Assembly (NCBI RefSeq): GCF_001307805.1
Contig: NZ_CP013862.1
Span: 1,302,001-1,366,000 of the forward strand
Source of the DNA: Lentibacillus amyloliquefaciens
GTDB taxonomy: Bacteria; Bacillota; Bacilli; Bacillales; Amphibacillaceae
DNA: 64,000 nt
Direction of reading: 5' to 3'
This document shows positions 53,296-63,009 of this stretch, piece by piece. The notes beneath the pieces are model-generated. The model did no database searches. It had not been told where the DNA came from and was given only the letters and a program-made list of their open reading frames with translations. Within the stretch, counting starts at the first letter, position 1; every line of letters starts with the position of its first letter. The translations under genes and the position numbers were made by a program.

Positions 53296-56200
53296 TCAGC
53301 TTTTTTTCACCGTGTCCAGCACTACATTGCCGCTTCCGAAATAATCCTTCAGGGAAGACAGACACGCCTCATCAGGATTAACCAGGTATGCGAGAGATAA
53401 CTTGTATGTCTTCTTTTCAGCCTGATCATAAACGATGACCGGTGTCCTGCCGGGTTTTTCGCTTGCTATACTTTTAATGGTATCAAAGGCACCTTCACTA
53501 TTGTCATCTCTGATTCTGATGAATAAACGCTTGCTCTGATCAACTTCCCAATCCTGCTCATTAAATACTGTTATATCTGTCATAATCCATTGCAGCTGAT
53601 TATTCCTGTTTTCCAGTTTTCCTGTAAATTCAACAAGCATTTCTTCACTTAGCCAGCGATGAACCTCCCTGTACAAATCAGGAAAAACAACAGCTTCCAT
53701 CTCGCCTGTTTCATCTCCGATTGTCAAAAACGCCATCGGATCGCCTCGTTTAGTCCGGATGGTTTTAATGGCTTGTACGATTGCCGCACTTCTCAAATGT
53801 CGTTTCCCGGCCATTTTTGGAGCATCAGCCATTGATAGATACCCTGATGATTTTAGGATGTCACGGTATTTGGCAAATGGATGGCTTGAAACATAAATCC
53901 CGAGCAACGCTTTCTCATCACTTAATTTCTTCATCAAGCTGAAGTCTTCAATTGATACATAGTTTTCTTCCAGGGCCAGTGTATCCTGGAATAAGCTTGA
54001 CTGCTCATTGAACTCTTTAAATAACTCCCCTTGCTCCAGAGCCTGATCAATTGATGCCAATAGGCTTGCCCGGTTGCCATAAAGCTCATCAAATGCTCCG
54101 GCCATAATCAGGGTTTCCAGTATTTTGCGGTTAATCACCTTTAAAGATACACGTAAACAAAAATCAAACAGACTCTTAAAAGCCCGATCTTTTCTGACGG
54201 TAATTATTTCATTTACAACCTGATTCCCAATGCTTTTGATAGACATAAAACCCATTCTGATTTGCTGTTTCTCCACCGAGTACTTGCCAAAGCTCTTGTT
54301 AATGGATGGAGACGCGAGTTCTAACCCATGCCCGTCTAATTCCTTCACATACATGTTTATCTTGTCGTGCTGTGTGCCGGCTGAACTCATCAGCTCAGCA
54401 AAGAAACTGGCCGGATAATGTGTCTTTAAATACGCCAACTGATATGAAATTTGACTATAAGCTACCGCGTGGCTCCGGTTAAATCCATAATTGGAAAACT
54501 TAACGATCCACTGAAATATTTCCTCTGCTACAGTTTCTGTATAACCGTTAGCAAGACACCCTTCGGTAAACACACTTTTTTGTTCAGTCATTATGTCCTG
54601 CTGTTTTTTACTGACCGCCCGCCGCAAAATATCGGCCTGTCCCAGTGAAAATCCTGCAATATTATGAGCGATTTGCATAATCTGTTCCTGATAAATCAAT
54701 ACACCATATGTCTTCCTGAGAATGGGCTCCAAATCAGGGTGCGGATATTTGATTGGCTCTTTACCATGTTTCCGGTTAATATAAACAGGTATGTTTTCCA
54801 TTGGACCCGGCCGGAATAATGCGTTAACCGCCACAACATCCTCAAAAGTTGTTGGCTTTAATTGCATCAAAACTTGTTTCATGCCCTGTGATTCAAGCTG
54901 GAAGATACCATTCGTCTGACCTTTTTGTAATAAGTCATACGTTTGTTTATCTTCTGGTGGAATAGCTGCTAATGTAATCGGCTCTTTATTAGAAAAGCGG
55001 ATCGTTTTTAATATACGTTCAAGCAGCGTCAGATTTCTGAGTCCCAAAAAATCCATCTTTAACAAGCCGATTGCTTCCAGATCGTTCATGGCATACTGAG
55101 TCAAATATGTATCTTGCGTCCCCGCAGTCAATGGGACACGTTCTCCCAAAGGCTCCTCACTGATAACGACACCGGCAGCATGAGTTGACATATGACGCGG
55201 AATCCCTTCAAGTCTGGCAGCAATGGTAAATAAAGCCTTCAATTTCTCTGATTGTCTGATGTATTGCTGCAGATCTTCAGATTCACGGACATACGACGCA
55301 ATCGGATGTCTTGCCTGAACGGGAAATTTTTTTAAAATATAATTACTGTCTTCCTGATCGACATCCATTGTTTTCATCAGTTCGCGCAGCAATGATCGGG
55401 CAGCAAATGTACCAAATGTAATAATTTGCGCCACATGCTCGGTCCCATATTTACGACGGACATAATCAATAACCTCATCCCGTCTCTGATCAGAAAAGTC
55501 GATGTCAATATCAGGCATCGAGACGCGTTCAGGATTCAAAAACCGCTCGAACAGTAAATCATATTTAATCGGATCGACCTCAGTAATCCGCAGGACATAA
55601 GCCACCAGTGATCCTGCTGCAGAGCCGCGCCCGGGTCCGACAAGAATATTCTGCTCCTTGGCATATGCAATGAAATCCCAGACAATTAAGAAATAATCAC
55701 TGAATTGCATTGACTGGATGACGTTCAACTCATACTCAAGACGTTCTTCTATCTCATCAGTTATGACCTCGTATTTATCCTGCAGAAATTTGCGGCATAG
55801 TTTTTCAAGGTATTGATTAGCATCCATCTGTTCAGGAACGGGATAAGATGGAAGCATTCGCCTGTTAAAATCAAATGTTACATGACATTTTTCTGCAATG
55901 ACACGTGTCTCAGATATGATCTCAGGCCAATCGGCACCAAAAAGACCCTCCATTTCTATCCCGGAACGTAAATGCCGTTGTTTAGACGAGGGATTTGTAA
56001 TACGCAGCGGCCATTTTCTATCCTGCTGCATGGCACGTAAACAATCAAACGCAATATCATCTTTTTCATTCAGGTATCGGACATCGTTCAGTAAAACGGC
56101 CTTGGTCTGATAAGTTTCGTTAAAAGCTTTTATTGCCTGGTTGATATGCCGTTCTTCCTGGAGCCCGTGATCCTGAACACCAAGGTAGAAATCTTCCCGG

Positions 56201-56661
56201 TCAAACATATGCCATGTTAAATCCAAATATTCCTTAACCTGATCATATGATTTATCCTGCAATTGTGTCCCGACACCGGACTCTGACGCAACGACAATGC
56301 AAATCAGCTCCCCGCTGTAACGCTTCAACTCAGATTGCCCGATACTATGCGTTTTGGATAATTGAATGTGCGAACTTAACTTCATCAAATTCTGATAGCC
56401 TTCATTGCTTTTTGCCAGAAGAATACACGTATCCGTTTCGTCGTCATTGGAACCAATCTTTACATTCATCCCAATGATTGGCTTAATGCCTTTGTCCAGA
56501 CATGCCTTATAAAATGGGATAGCACCATATAAAACATGTTCATCGGTTAACGCCAGTGCGTCGTACTGCAGCTCATGCGCTTTTTCCGTGAGTTTTTCCA
56601 TTGTAATGGTACTATTCATGAAGCTGTATCCGCTGCGGACTTGTAAATGTGTAAACGACAT
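53296..56661 (-). CDS. dnaE: DNA polymerase III subunit alpha (DnaE)
   Basis: This polymerase of about 1121 residues extends RNA primers on the lagging strand and serves in repair synthesis beside PolC. It has an N-terminal PHP domain (FTHLQVRSGYSFMNSTITMEKL), the palm carboxylates in FLVGPGRGSAAGSLVAYVL-type and MPDIDIDFSDQRRD motifs, a helix-hairpin-helix region and an OB fold near the C-terminus. No separate proofreading domain is present. The start at 56661 has GGGGGAGTGGG before it; the frame to 56733 is spurious. It is divergent from ytrH. Confidence 0.97.
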   Translation of the reverse strand: MSFTHLQVRSGYSFMNSTITMEKLTEKAHELQYDALALTDEHVLYGAIPFYKACLDKGIKPIIGMNVKIGSNDDETDTCILLAKSNEGYQNLMKLSSHIQLSKTHSIGQSELKRYSGELICIVVASESGVGTQLQDKSYDQVKEYLDLTWHMFDREDFYLGVQDHGLQEERHINQAIKAFNETYQTKAVLLNDVRYLNEKDDIAFDCLRAMQQDRKWPLRITNPSSKQRHLRSGIEMEGLFGADWPEIISETRVIAEKCHVTFDFNRRMLPSYPVPEQMDANQYLEKLCRKFLQDKYEVITDEIEERLEYELNVIQSMQFSDYFLIVWDFIAYAKEQNILVGPGRGSAAGSLVAYVLRITEVDPIKYDLLFERFLNPERVSMPDIDIDFSDQRRDEVIDYVRRKYGTEHVAQIITFGTFAARSLLRELMKTMDVDQEDSNYILKKFPVQARHPIASYVRESEDLQQYIRQSEKLKALFTIAARLEGIPRHMSTHAAGVVISEEPLGERVPLTAGTQDTYLTQYAMNDLEAIGLLKMDFLGLRNLTLLERILKTIRFSNKEPITLAAIPPEDKQTYDLLQKGQTNGIFQLESQGMKQVLMQLKPTTFEDVVAVNALFRPGPMENIPVYINRKHGKEPIKYPHPDLEPILRKTYGVLIYQEQIMQIAHNIAGFSLGQADILRRAVSKKQQDIMTEQKSVFTEGCLANGYTETVAEEIFQWIVKFSNYGFNRSHAVAYSQISYQLAYLKTHYPASFFAELMSSAGTQHDKINMYVKELDGHGLELASPSINKSFGKYSVEKQQIRMGFMSIKSIGNQVVNEIITVRKDRAFKSLFDFCLRVSLKVINRKILETLIMAGAFDELYGNRASLLASIDQALEQGELFKEFNEQSSLFQDTLALEENYVSIEDFSLMKKLSDEKALLGIYVSSHPFAKYRDILKSSGYLSMADAPKMAGKRHLRSAAIVQAIKTIRTKRGDPMAFLTIGDETGEMEAVVFPDLYREVHRWLSEEMLVEFTGKLENRNNQLQWIMTDITVFNEQDWEVDQSKRLFIRIRDDNSEGAFDTIKSIASEKPGRTPVIVYDQAEKKTYKLSLAYLVNPDEACLSSLKDYFGSGNVVLDTVKKS

Positions 56662-56746
56662 GCTATCCCACTCCCCCTTTAAAGTATATGCCTTTATTAT
56701 AGCTAATCCTGTTAAAGACTGCATTTTATACATTTCAACCGTTCTG

Positions 56747-56775
56747 ACATATCTTGTCCGAAAACTTCATAAAAT
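56747..56775 (+). promoter_or_regulatory. Sigma-E-like promoter of ytrH-ytrI
   Basis: ACATATC (56747-56753), 14 bp, CATAAAAT (56768-56775) resembles the mother-cell sigma-E consensus. It agrees with sigma-E control of ytrH-ytrI in B. subtilis. Confidence 0.55.
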
Positions 56776-56802
56776 GAACCAGTATACAGACAAGGAGCCT
56801 AC

Positions 56803-57138
56803 ATGATGGAAGAACGGTTTATTGTTCAACTCATTCATTGTTTTTTTATCGCTTTTGGTGTCATTATAGGCGGATCCATTATTGGCAGTATCGGCGGATT
56901 TATTACCGGAGATGCCCCGTTCACTCAAATGAGCAGAATTGCTGACAGATTAAGAATCTGGGCAATTGTAGCCGCGATTGGCGGGACATTTGATGCCATC
57001 GCCAATTTTGAAAAAGGGGTGCTGGACGGTTCCACCTTTGATTTATTCAAACAAATTATGCTTATATTAACAGCAATGGGCGGGGTAAAAGCCGGTATTA
57101 TCATCATCAGTTGGCTCATTCAGGAGGATGTCGGCTAA
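56803..57138 (+). CDS. ytrH: Sporulation protein YtrH
   Basis: This 111-residue membrane protein has three hydrophobic segments and the YtrH pattern: HCFFIAFGVIIGGSIIGSIGGFITGDAPF, RIADRLRIWAIVAAIGGTFDAIANFEKG and ILTAMGGVKAGIIIISWLIQE. It is needed for normal spore formation and made in the mother cell. AAGGAG precedes the start; two ATGs in a row leave the exact first codon open. It overlaps ytrI by one base. Confidence 0.92.
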   Translation: MMEERFIVQLIHCFFIAFGVIIGGSIIGSIGGFITGDAPFTQMSRIADRLRIWAIVAAIGGTFDAIANFEKGVLDGSTFDLFKQIMLILTAMGGVKAGIIIISWLIQEDVG

Positions 57139-57638
57139 TGCACATCCCGCCATATCATAAAAAATCATCGGTTCAGCGCTTTCTTGTCGGCGCATTTATC
57201 GGTTCAGTCGTTGCCTATTTTATTTTCGTTTATATGCATGGATCAATGTATGGACAGCTTTTGGAAGAAAACCGTAATCTCAAATCAGAAGTGCGGGAAT
57301 TGGAGCAGCAAAATGATGCATTGCTTGAAGACAATGAAAATCTGGATGAGCAGGCCAAAGAACCGATAAAAGTTGAAACCATCGAGATTACAATCATTAA
57401 TGAAGAGGATTTGCCGGATAAGCTGATTATACATGACCTTAAAGAATTAATGAAGGACGAAATCAATCATATTATCGGCAAAGATCTTTCCATCATTGCA
57501 GAAAGCGATGGTCTGTTAGAAGCGACTATCCAAAACAAAGTGTTTACCATCGATGATTTTGAATTCCAATTCACTGTTGAAAAACTATACTTGACTCCTA
57601 CAGTAAAGATTTCAGTGGAAGCCACTATCGCCGATTAA
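57138..57638 (+). CDS. ytrI: Sporulation protein YtrI
   Basis: This 166-residue protein has an N-terminal membrane anchor (RFLVGAFIGSVVAYFIFVYM), then a coiled coil (YGQLLEENRNLKSEVRELEQQNDALLEDNENLDEQ) and a C-terminal domain ending TPTVKISVEATIAD. It matches YtrI, the partner of YtrH in sporulation. The ATG at 57138 overlaps the ytrH TAA, with AGGAGG about 10 nt upstream; the longer frame from 57111 lies inside ytrH. It ends at a strong terminator. Confidence 0.92.
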   Translation: MHIPPYHKKSSVQRFLVGAFIGSVVAYFIFVYMHGSMYGQLLEENRNLKSEVRELEQQNDALLEDNENLDEQAKEPIKVETIEITIINEEDLPDKLIIHDLKELMKDEINHIIGKDLSIIAESDGLLEATIQNKVFTIDDFEFQFTVEKLYLTPTVKISVEATIAD

Positions 57639-57689
57639 TATGACTGGTTAATGAACAAACACCCCCATATTATTATGAACGTTACGATA

Positions 57690-57725
57690 GAACCATCTCC
57701 GTAATGGAGATGGCTCTTTTTTTAT
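57690..57725 (+). terminator. Terminator of ytrH-ytrI
   Basis: GAACCATCTCC pairs with GGAGATGGCTC, followed by TTTTTTTATTTT. Confidence 0.88.
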
Positions 57726-57727
57726 TT

Positions 57728-58675
57728 TCACGCATTATATTGCCTGCACGCTTCGTCGAGATCTTTTACAACATTTTCAGTCTCCTGCCATGTGCTGACA
57801 GTGGCCCCCGATGCCATTGGATGTCCGCCGCCATTATATTTGGCTGCGATCTCATTGATAACCGGCCCTTTTGAACGCAAACGGACTCTGATCAGCTCAT
57901 TTTCTTCAATAAACAATACCCATGCTTTAATGCCTTCAATATTACCGAGCACCCCGACAAGCTGACCGGTTTCCTTTGAACTGACACCATATTCATCCAG
58001 CAGCGCTTTTGATAATCTAACAGAACTTAATCCGGATTCCGCAAGTTCAAAATGCTGTAAAATATAACCCTGGAGCCGGGCAATATTATCTTTCGTTTGA
58101 TAGATGCCATCATAAAGACTCGTCCGGTCAAAATTATAAGCAACAAGCTCTGAAGAATGCTGAAATGTCTTTTTTGTTGTGCTCGGAAATAAAAATCTTC
58201 CCGTATCACCAACGATACCAGCATACAAAAGACGCGCTGCTTCATCGTTAAAGGTAAATCCTTCACCTTTTCCGGCAACATATAAATCATAAATCATTTC
58301 ACTCGTAGAACTTGCAGACGTATCCACCCACAACAGATCGCCAAATGCATCCACATTTGGATGATGATCAATTTTAATGAGCTGACTTCCGTAGTCAAAG
58401 CGCTGATCACTGATACGGGTAGCATTAGCTGTATCACATACAATTACCAATGCATTGTTATATGTATCATCATCTATATCGTCCATATCCGCCAAAAAGT
58501 CCAGTGAGGGCTCACTTTCACCGACGATATACACATTTTTGTCCGGGAAAGACGCTGCTATCATTTCTTTCAGTCCTGCCTGAGATCCGTATGCATCCGG
58601 ATCAGGGCGCACATGCCGGTGAATAATGATTGTTTCATATGTCTTTATCGCTTGAATAATAGCTTGTTTACTCAT
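57728..58675 (-). CDS. nrnA: Bifunctional oligoribonuclease / pAp phosphatase NrnA
   Basis: This 315-residue DHH/DHHA1 enzyme degrades nanoRNAs of a few nucleotides and dephosphorylates 3'-phosphoadenosine-5'-phosphate. It has the manganese site in IIHRHVRPDPDAYGSQAGL, VIVCDTANATR, the DHH motif in LIKIDHHPNVDAFGD, and DHHA1 with the substrate loop KYNGGGHPMASGATV. The length and order match B. subtilis YtqI. It is a single gene in the minus direction, convergent with ytrI. Confidence 0.96.
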   Translation of the reverse strand: MSKQAIIQAIKTYETIIIHRHVRPDPDAYGSQAGLKEMIAASFPDKNVYIVGESEPSLDFLADMDDIDDDTYNNALVIVCDTANATRISDQRFDYGSQLIKIDHHPNVDAFGDLLWVDTSASSTSEMIYDLYVAGKGEGFTFNDEAARLLYAGIVGDTGRFLFPSTTKKTFQHSSELVAYNFDRTSLYDGIYQTKDNIARLQGYILQHFELAESGLSSVRLSKALLDEYGVSSKETGQLVGVLGNIEGIKAWVLFIEENELIRVRLRSKGPVINEIAAKYNGGGHPMASGATVSTWQETENVVKDLDEACRQYNA

Positions 58676-58755
58676 TTTATTCTCCTATCTTTGTCACATT
58701 TAATCATTTATATTACTTTCGCAAGTGTCAAAAACAAGGTACAATAAAACTTCAA

Positions 58756-58792
58756 GTGAAACTTCTATCACGAGATAACTGAAAAGTTTCAC
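58756..58792. promoter_or_regulatory. Inverted repeat between nrnA and ytpI
   Basis: GTGAAACTT (58756-58764) and AAGTTTCAC (58784-58792) are exact complements separated by 19 bp, in the divergent promoter region of nrnA and ytpI. There is no CGT at the right distance from TGAAAC, so it is not a sigma-W site. A regulator site is possible. Confidence 0.4.
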
Positions 58793-58853
58793 CGCAGGGT
58801 AATCGTTTGTTCCCGCATCGTTTTTAATACTGAAAATTACAGGAGTCGATCTC

Positions 58854-59147
58854 ATGATTATTTTCCCGATTATTATTGTCATATCGCTTGTTTTCTGGGT
58901 ATATTACAAAGTCGCCATTCTGAAAACGGATGATGGCCTCACTCAAGCTTATTTTAACGCAAAATCCCGTATTTGTCTTGGAAGTTTCATCTTCTTTTTT
59001 GGCATTAATCAGTATATATTTTATGAAACCAGGATCTCTTTATTTATCGGTATAATTTTCCTGGTTTTGGGAGGCCTGCATTTATATTCCGGAATCAAAG
59101 AAGCGAAACACTACCGTAGAGAGTGGAGGCGATTAAACCCGCAATGA
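58854..59147 (+). CDS. ytpI: YtpI-family membrane protein
   Basis: This 97-residue protein has three hydrophobic segments: an N-terminal one (IIFPIIIVISLVFWVYYKVAI) and two after a short loop (ICLGSFIFFFGINQYIFYETR and LFIGIIFLVLGGLHLYSGIKE). It ends in a basic tail (AKHYRREWRRLNPQ). The size, sequence pattern and place beside nrnA match B. subtilis YtpI. The function is unknown. ACAGGAG precedes the ATG. Confidence 0.88.
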   Translation: MIIFPIIIVISLVFWVYYKVAILKTDDGLTQAYFNAKSRICLGSFIFFFGINQYIFYETRISLFIGIIFLVLGGLHLYSGIKEAKHYRREWRRLNPQ

Positions 59148-59253
59148 GACCGCTTGTCAATAATCCAACAGACGAAAGGAATCGGCCCATAGCCGATTCC
59201 TTTTTCAGAAATACTCTCCTCTACTCTCCTCATAATTTCTATTGCTTCTAGAA

Positions 59254-59440
59254 GGAAATACACGAAGACTCCAGCGGGAAAGCGAAGACGTTGAGACCCC
59301 ACAGCGAGCATTCTTTGCGAGCGAGGAGGCTCAGCGCGAGCCCTAAGGTGCGCGGAGTGTATTTCTGAAGCGGTAGACGATGCACCAACCTACACCTAAA
59401 GTTACTTCGCAGTTTATGGATTTTGTAACATAAACAGCAA
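59254..59440 (+). repeat. Large GC-rich palindromic repeat, locus 4 (single unit plus one outer arm)
   Basis: The unit at 59254-59374 runs from GGAAATACACGAAGACTCC through GTTGAGACCCCACAGCGAGC and GCGAGGAGGCTCAGCGCGAG to CCTAAGGTGCGCGGAGTGTA. It is followed by TACTTCGCAGTTTATGGATT, the complement of the outer arm of locus 1. The partner unit is missing. Confidence 0.82.
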
Positions 59441-59473
59441 CTTTTTAGAAAACAGCTTTAAGTGAAGATAATA

Positions 59474-60780
59474 CTACCGATCAATCAGCTGTGCCATCAG
59501 CAGCCCTTTCCCTACCATTTTTTTGCCGCTGAAAACCTCTACATCCATTTTAGCGTATATCCGTCCGGCTTCCAGTATGTGTGGTCTGATGGTCAAATGG
59601 CTGTCGATTTGAACGGGTTTCAGAAAATAGACTGTCAGATTCTCAACAACGAGATCACCTTTTTTATAATGACGCAGAATCCGGCTGCTGGCTTCCGTCA
59701 TTAGATTTGTAAACACACCATTTGAAAGTGTTCCAAGCTGATTCGTCATTTGGGGGGTCACTTGCGCATGAAAAACTGTATCATCATCTTCATCAGGCAG
59801 CAGATTGCTGGCAACGATATCATCAATTGTCTCACCGGTTTGCGGCTGCCTCTGGATTTGTTGAAGGGCTTTGAGGACATCCTGCCGTGATGCAATCCCT
59901 CTCAGTCTGTTGGAAGAATCAACAACAGGCACCACTTCAATTCCTTCCCACACCATTATGTGAGCAACATACGCCAGTGATGTTTTTTCTTGAGCAGCAA
60001 TTGGATTTTTGGTCATGATTTTTTCAACAAGCATATTCATGTCTTTTCCGATAACGTCTTTTGAAGTGATCATGCCCACTACTCGTTCTTTTGCATCTAC
60101 GACCGGATATCTTGTGTGTGTCGATTGTTCGTTTAATTCATACCAGCGCTCAAGCTTGTCTTTCGTATATAAATACAACGATTCATCATATGGCGTATAA
60201 ATATCACCGATAAACACGATTTCCTTTTTAATCAGCTGATCATAGATAGCCCGATTGATCATAGCAGCAACAGTGAAGGTGTCATAGCTTGTCGACATAA
60301 TCGGCAGCTGCTTTTCGTCCGCCAGTTGTTTAATCTCACCATTAGTATCAAAACCGCCTGTAATCAAAACAGCTGCACCTTCATTTAATGCCAGCTCGTG
60401 CGCCTTCACTCTGTTTCCAACAATCAGCAGCGACCCTGCTTCAGTATATCGCATCATAGCATCCAGCTGCATGGCTCCTATCACGAACTTGTTCAATGAT
60501 TTATGGAGTCCCTCTCGCCCTCCAAGCACTTGACCATCCACTATTTTGATAACTTCAGCAAACGTAAGCCGTTCAAAATTATCTTTCTTTTTCCGTTCGA
60601 TTCGGATAGTGCCGACACGTTCAATGGTGCTGACAATCCCTGGTTTTCTGCTTCTTTAATGGCACGATATGCTGTCCCTTCACTAACATTCAGAGTCTTG
60701 GCAACTTGTCTGACTGAAATTTTGTGACCAATTTCCAGCGATAAAATATGTTGCAATATTTGTTCATGTTTCGTAGCCAT
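59474..60780 (-). pseudogene. ytoI: YtoI-like HTH/DRTGG/CBS/hotdog regulator, frameshifted
   Basis: The frame from the ATG at 60780 encodes a winged helix (MATKHEQILQHILSLEIG, VRQVAKTLNVSEGTAYRAIKEAENQG) and then goes out of frame. The next frame continues with VSTIERVGTIRIERKKKDNF, a DRTGG domain (VDGQVLGGREGLHKSLNKFV), two CBS domains (from TRYPVVDAKERVVGMITSKDVI) and a hotdog domain ending KGLLMAQLIDR. Adding one G to GGG at 60638-60640 gives QGIVSTIERV and one ORF of about 435 residues, the size of YtoI. The domain set suggests a regulator sensing adenine nucleotides and acyl groups. It is either a mutant allele or a base error. Confidence 0.85.
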
Positions 60781-60858
60781 TTGAGTCACCGACTTTCAAC
60801 TGTACTAGTCTTTATCTTCACCATTTATTATACAGTTGATACAGCAAAACCTCAATGA

Positions 60859-61080
60859 TTAAGCCCTTTCGCGCGTTTCAGCACCTTCCTGTTCCATAAC
60901 CGGAGGATCAGTCATCTGCAAAAGTGTTGCAAAATTAGCCCCAACAACCAGCAACAGAAAGCCGAGCCACACGCCCCAAAAAAGAACAGCCTCTTGAATA
61001 ACAGCATCCGGCATAACGGGCCATGCAATGTATAGGAAAAACCCGGCTAATAACAAACGCAAAATCGCATAATGTCTCAA
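60859..61080 (-). CDS. Small hypothetical membrane protein
   Basis: This 73-residue protein has two hydrophobic segments (LRLLLAGFFLYIAWPVMP and EAVLFWGVWLGFLLLVVGANFATLL) and an acidic tail (EQEGAETRERA). No family was recognised. It lies between comC and ytoI on the same strand. Its hydrophobic pattern, codon use and lack of overlap with another gene support it as real. Confidence 0.6.
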   Translation of the reverse strand: MRHYAILRLLLAGFFLYIAWPVMPDAVIQEAVLFWGVWLGFLLLVVGANFATLLQMTDPPVMEQEGAETRERA

Positions 61081-61146
61081 AACATATCTCCTCCCTGCTG
61101 TCAGCTTATGATGACAGCGGCCGGTAAAGAACCAAAAGGCGATGCT

Positions 61147-61902
61147 TTAACTGAAATGGTTGAAATACCATCCCAAAAGTGATTCACCATAAAAATAAGC
61201 CACAACAGCTGCAGTAACAATATATGGTCCAAACGGAACCGCCTGTTTCCGGTCAATGACTTTCGTTAATAACAATACCAGGCCGACAACGGCACCTAGC
61301 ACACAGGAAAGAAATAAAGTGAGCAATGTCTTGTCAAATCCCAACACAATGCCCAAAATGCCAAAGAGCTTCATATCACCTCCGCCCATTCCTCCGCGGC
61401 TTGCCAAAATGATTATGGCTATAATCACCATACCGCTTAAAGCTCCGGTAATAGAAGACCACCAAGGGTCCAGAGGGTTTATAATACGCGTGAAAATCAA
61501 CAGCGGCAGAAAGAAAAGCAACACATTATTCGGAATAAGCATGTATTTCATGTCAGTTACAAAAATAATAACAAGCAGCGACATTAATAATAATGCTGTC
61601 ACTAATTCAACCTGAAATCCCAGTTTTATGTAAGAGAACGCAAAGAGTAAACCGGTTATCAATTCGATGACAGGATACATGATCGATATAGCACTTCTGC
61701 AGTGTCTGCACTTGCCGAGCTGAAAAAGATAGGACAAGATTGGAATAAGCTCATACCATGATAATTGATTTTTACAATGAGGGCAGATGGATCGGTCAGA
61801 CGCGAAAGAACGTTTTTGAGGGGCGCGTAATCCAACGACATTGAAAAATGAGCCAAAAATCATGCCGAGCAGGAAAAATAGAAGAATGAGAGGATTCGTC
61901 AT
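61147..61902 (-). CDS. comC: Type IV prepilin peptidase (ComC-like)
   Basis: This 251-residue A24-family aspartic peptidase cleaves and N-methylates type IV pilin-like proteins, in Bacillus the ComG pseudopilins of competence. It has the zinc-binding cysteines CPHC and CRHC in the N-terminal A24 domain, and the catalytic aspartates in FVTDMKYMLIPN and GGGDMKLFGILG. Seven to eight membrane segments are present. The length and motifs fit a complete bifunctional enzyme. No other competence genes are nearby. Confidence 0.93.
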   Translation of the reverse strand: MTNPLILLFFLLGMIFGSFFNVVGLRAPQKRSFASDRSICPHCKNQLSWYELIPILSYLFQLGKCRHCRSAISIMYPVIELITGLLFAFSYIKLGFQVELVTALLLMSLLVIIFVTDMKYMLIPNNVLLFFLPLLIFTRIINPLDPWWSSITGALSGMVIIAIIILASRGGMGGGDMKLFGILGIVLGFDKTLLTLFLSCVLGAVVGLVLLLTKVIDRKQAVPFGPYIVTAAVVAYFYGESLLGWYFNHFS

Positions 61903-61980
61903 TTCTGTACTCCTTATTAAAATTTAAATTATTTGTTAAGTTATTATAGCATGACCTGCTCAGTATAACAGCCCAAAAAT

Positions 61981-62010
61981 TAAAACGTGAGCATGAGCGC
62001 TCACGTTTTA
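61981..62010. terminator. Terminator of ytkL
   Basis: TAAAACGTGAGC and GCTCACGTTTTA form a perfect 12-bp stem; the minus side is followed by ATTTTTGG. It lies 4 bp past the ytkL stop. Confidence 0.88.
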
Positions 62011-62013
62011 ATC

Positions 62014-62694
62014 TTACAATTCTGTTGTTTCACCAATCTTCATTGCCTTGCCTTCTCCGGTTTTCACTTTGGAAGCAAACGCTTCGGCATCCTGTTCGAT
62101 TAGCGGGAAGGTATTGTAATGCACCGGAACAATCGTCCCTGCATTAATCCAATCGGAAGCAACCAGTGCATCTTCCGGTCCCATTGTAAAGTTATCGCCA
62201 ATCGGAACAAATGCAATATCGATATCATTCATCTCACCAATCAGCTTCAAATCACTGAATAACCCGGTATCGCCTACATGATAAATCGTTTTACCGTCAA
62301 TCGTCAGTAAAATTCCGCCCGGCATACCGGTGTAGATAATCGTTCCGTCTTCTTCCGTATAAGAAGAACCGTGAAACGCCTGGGTGAACTTCACTTTGCC
62401 AAAATCAAATTCGTGAGCACCACCAATATGCATTGGATGCGTATTCAGGCCTTTGCCACCTAAGTAATTTGCCAGTTCATTCGGAGCAACGACCAGTGCA
62501 TCGTTACGTTTGGCAATATCTTCGGTGTCCCCGACATGGTCGTTATGACCGTGTGTTAACAGAATCACATCTGCTTCAACCGACCCCGCATCAAGATCAC
62601 AATCTTCTGTTCCGGAAATGAACGGATCGATTAAAATGGTATGATTATTTGTTTGAACCCGAACTATAGAATGTCCATGATAGGATACTTTCAT
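62014..62694 (-). CDS. ytkL: UPF0173 metallo-beta-lactamase-fold hydrolase (YtkL)
   Basis: This 226-residue protein of the metallo-beta-lactamase fold has [28 protein letters not shown], the metal motif [40 protein letters not shown] and the final ligand in [11 protein letters not shown]. The UPF0173 family hydrolyses unknown substrates and has a shortened fold without the lactamase insertions. The place and length match B. subtilis YtkL. GGAGCGAT precedes the ATG. It is a single gene with its own terminator. Confidence 0.92.
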   Translation of the reverse strand: MKVSYHGHSIVRVQTNNHTILIDPFISGTEDCDLDAGSVEADVILLTHGHNDHVGDTEDIAKRNDALVVAPNELANYLGGKGLNTHPMHIGGAHEFDFGKVKFTQAFHGSSYTEEDGTIIYTGMPGGILLTIDGKTIYHVGDTGLFSDLKLIGEMNDIDIAFVPIGDNFTMGPEDALVASDWINAGTIVPVHYNTFPLIEQDAEAFASKVKTGEGKAMKIGETTEL

Positions 62695-62917
62695 GATTAT
62701 CGCTCCTTTTGCAAAATAGTCTGCACTCTATACATTCGATAGAGACCTCCCAAACTCCTTTACCCGTTTCAACTATTTTTATTCATTTCAATTAAAAATC
62801 AGCTCAAAATCTTTAGTATTTGAAAAATAGACCACCATCAGAAAGATCTCTCCCTAATTAAAAATTTCAGCGTCCATTGAATTCAAAATACCCGCCTTTA
62901 AGAAAACGGCCTTATGT

Positions 62918-62955
62918 AAAAAACGTTCAGATACTAATATAATCCGAACGCTTTT
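62918..62955 (-). terminator. Terminator of pspA
   Basis: On the minus strand GCGTTCGGATT pairs imperfectly with GTATCTGAACG, followed by TTTTTTAC, about 55 bp past the pspA stop. The rest of 62695-63009 shows nothing recognisable. Confidence 0.55.
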
Positions 62956-63009
62956 ACGGGTGCTGATTATGCTGTCAAAAGAAACAGTTATTTGGGAGCA
63001 CCCTATTTG

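Noticed and set aside
58753..58780. TGAAAC upstream of ytpI as a sigma-W promoter
   Set aside because: No CGT occurs 16-17 bp downstream.
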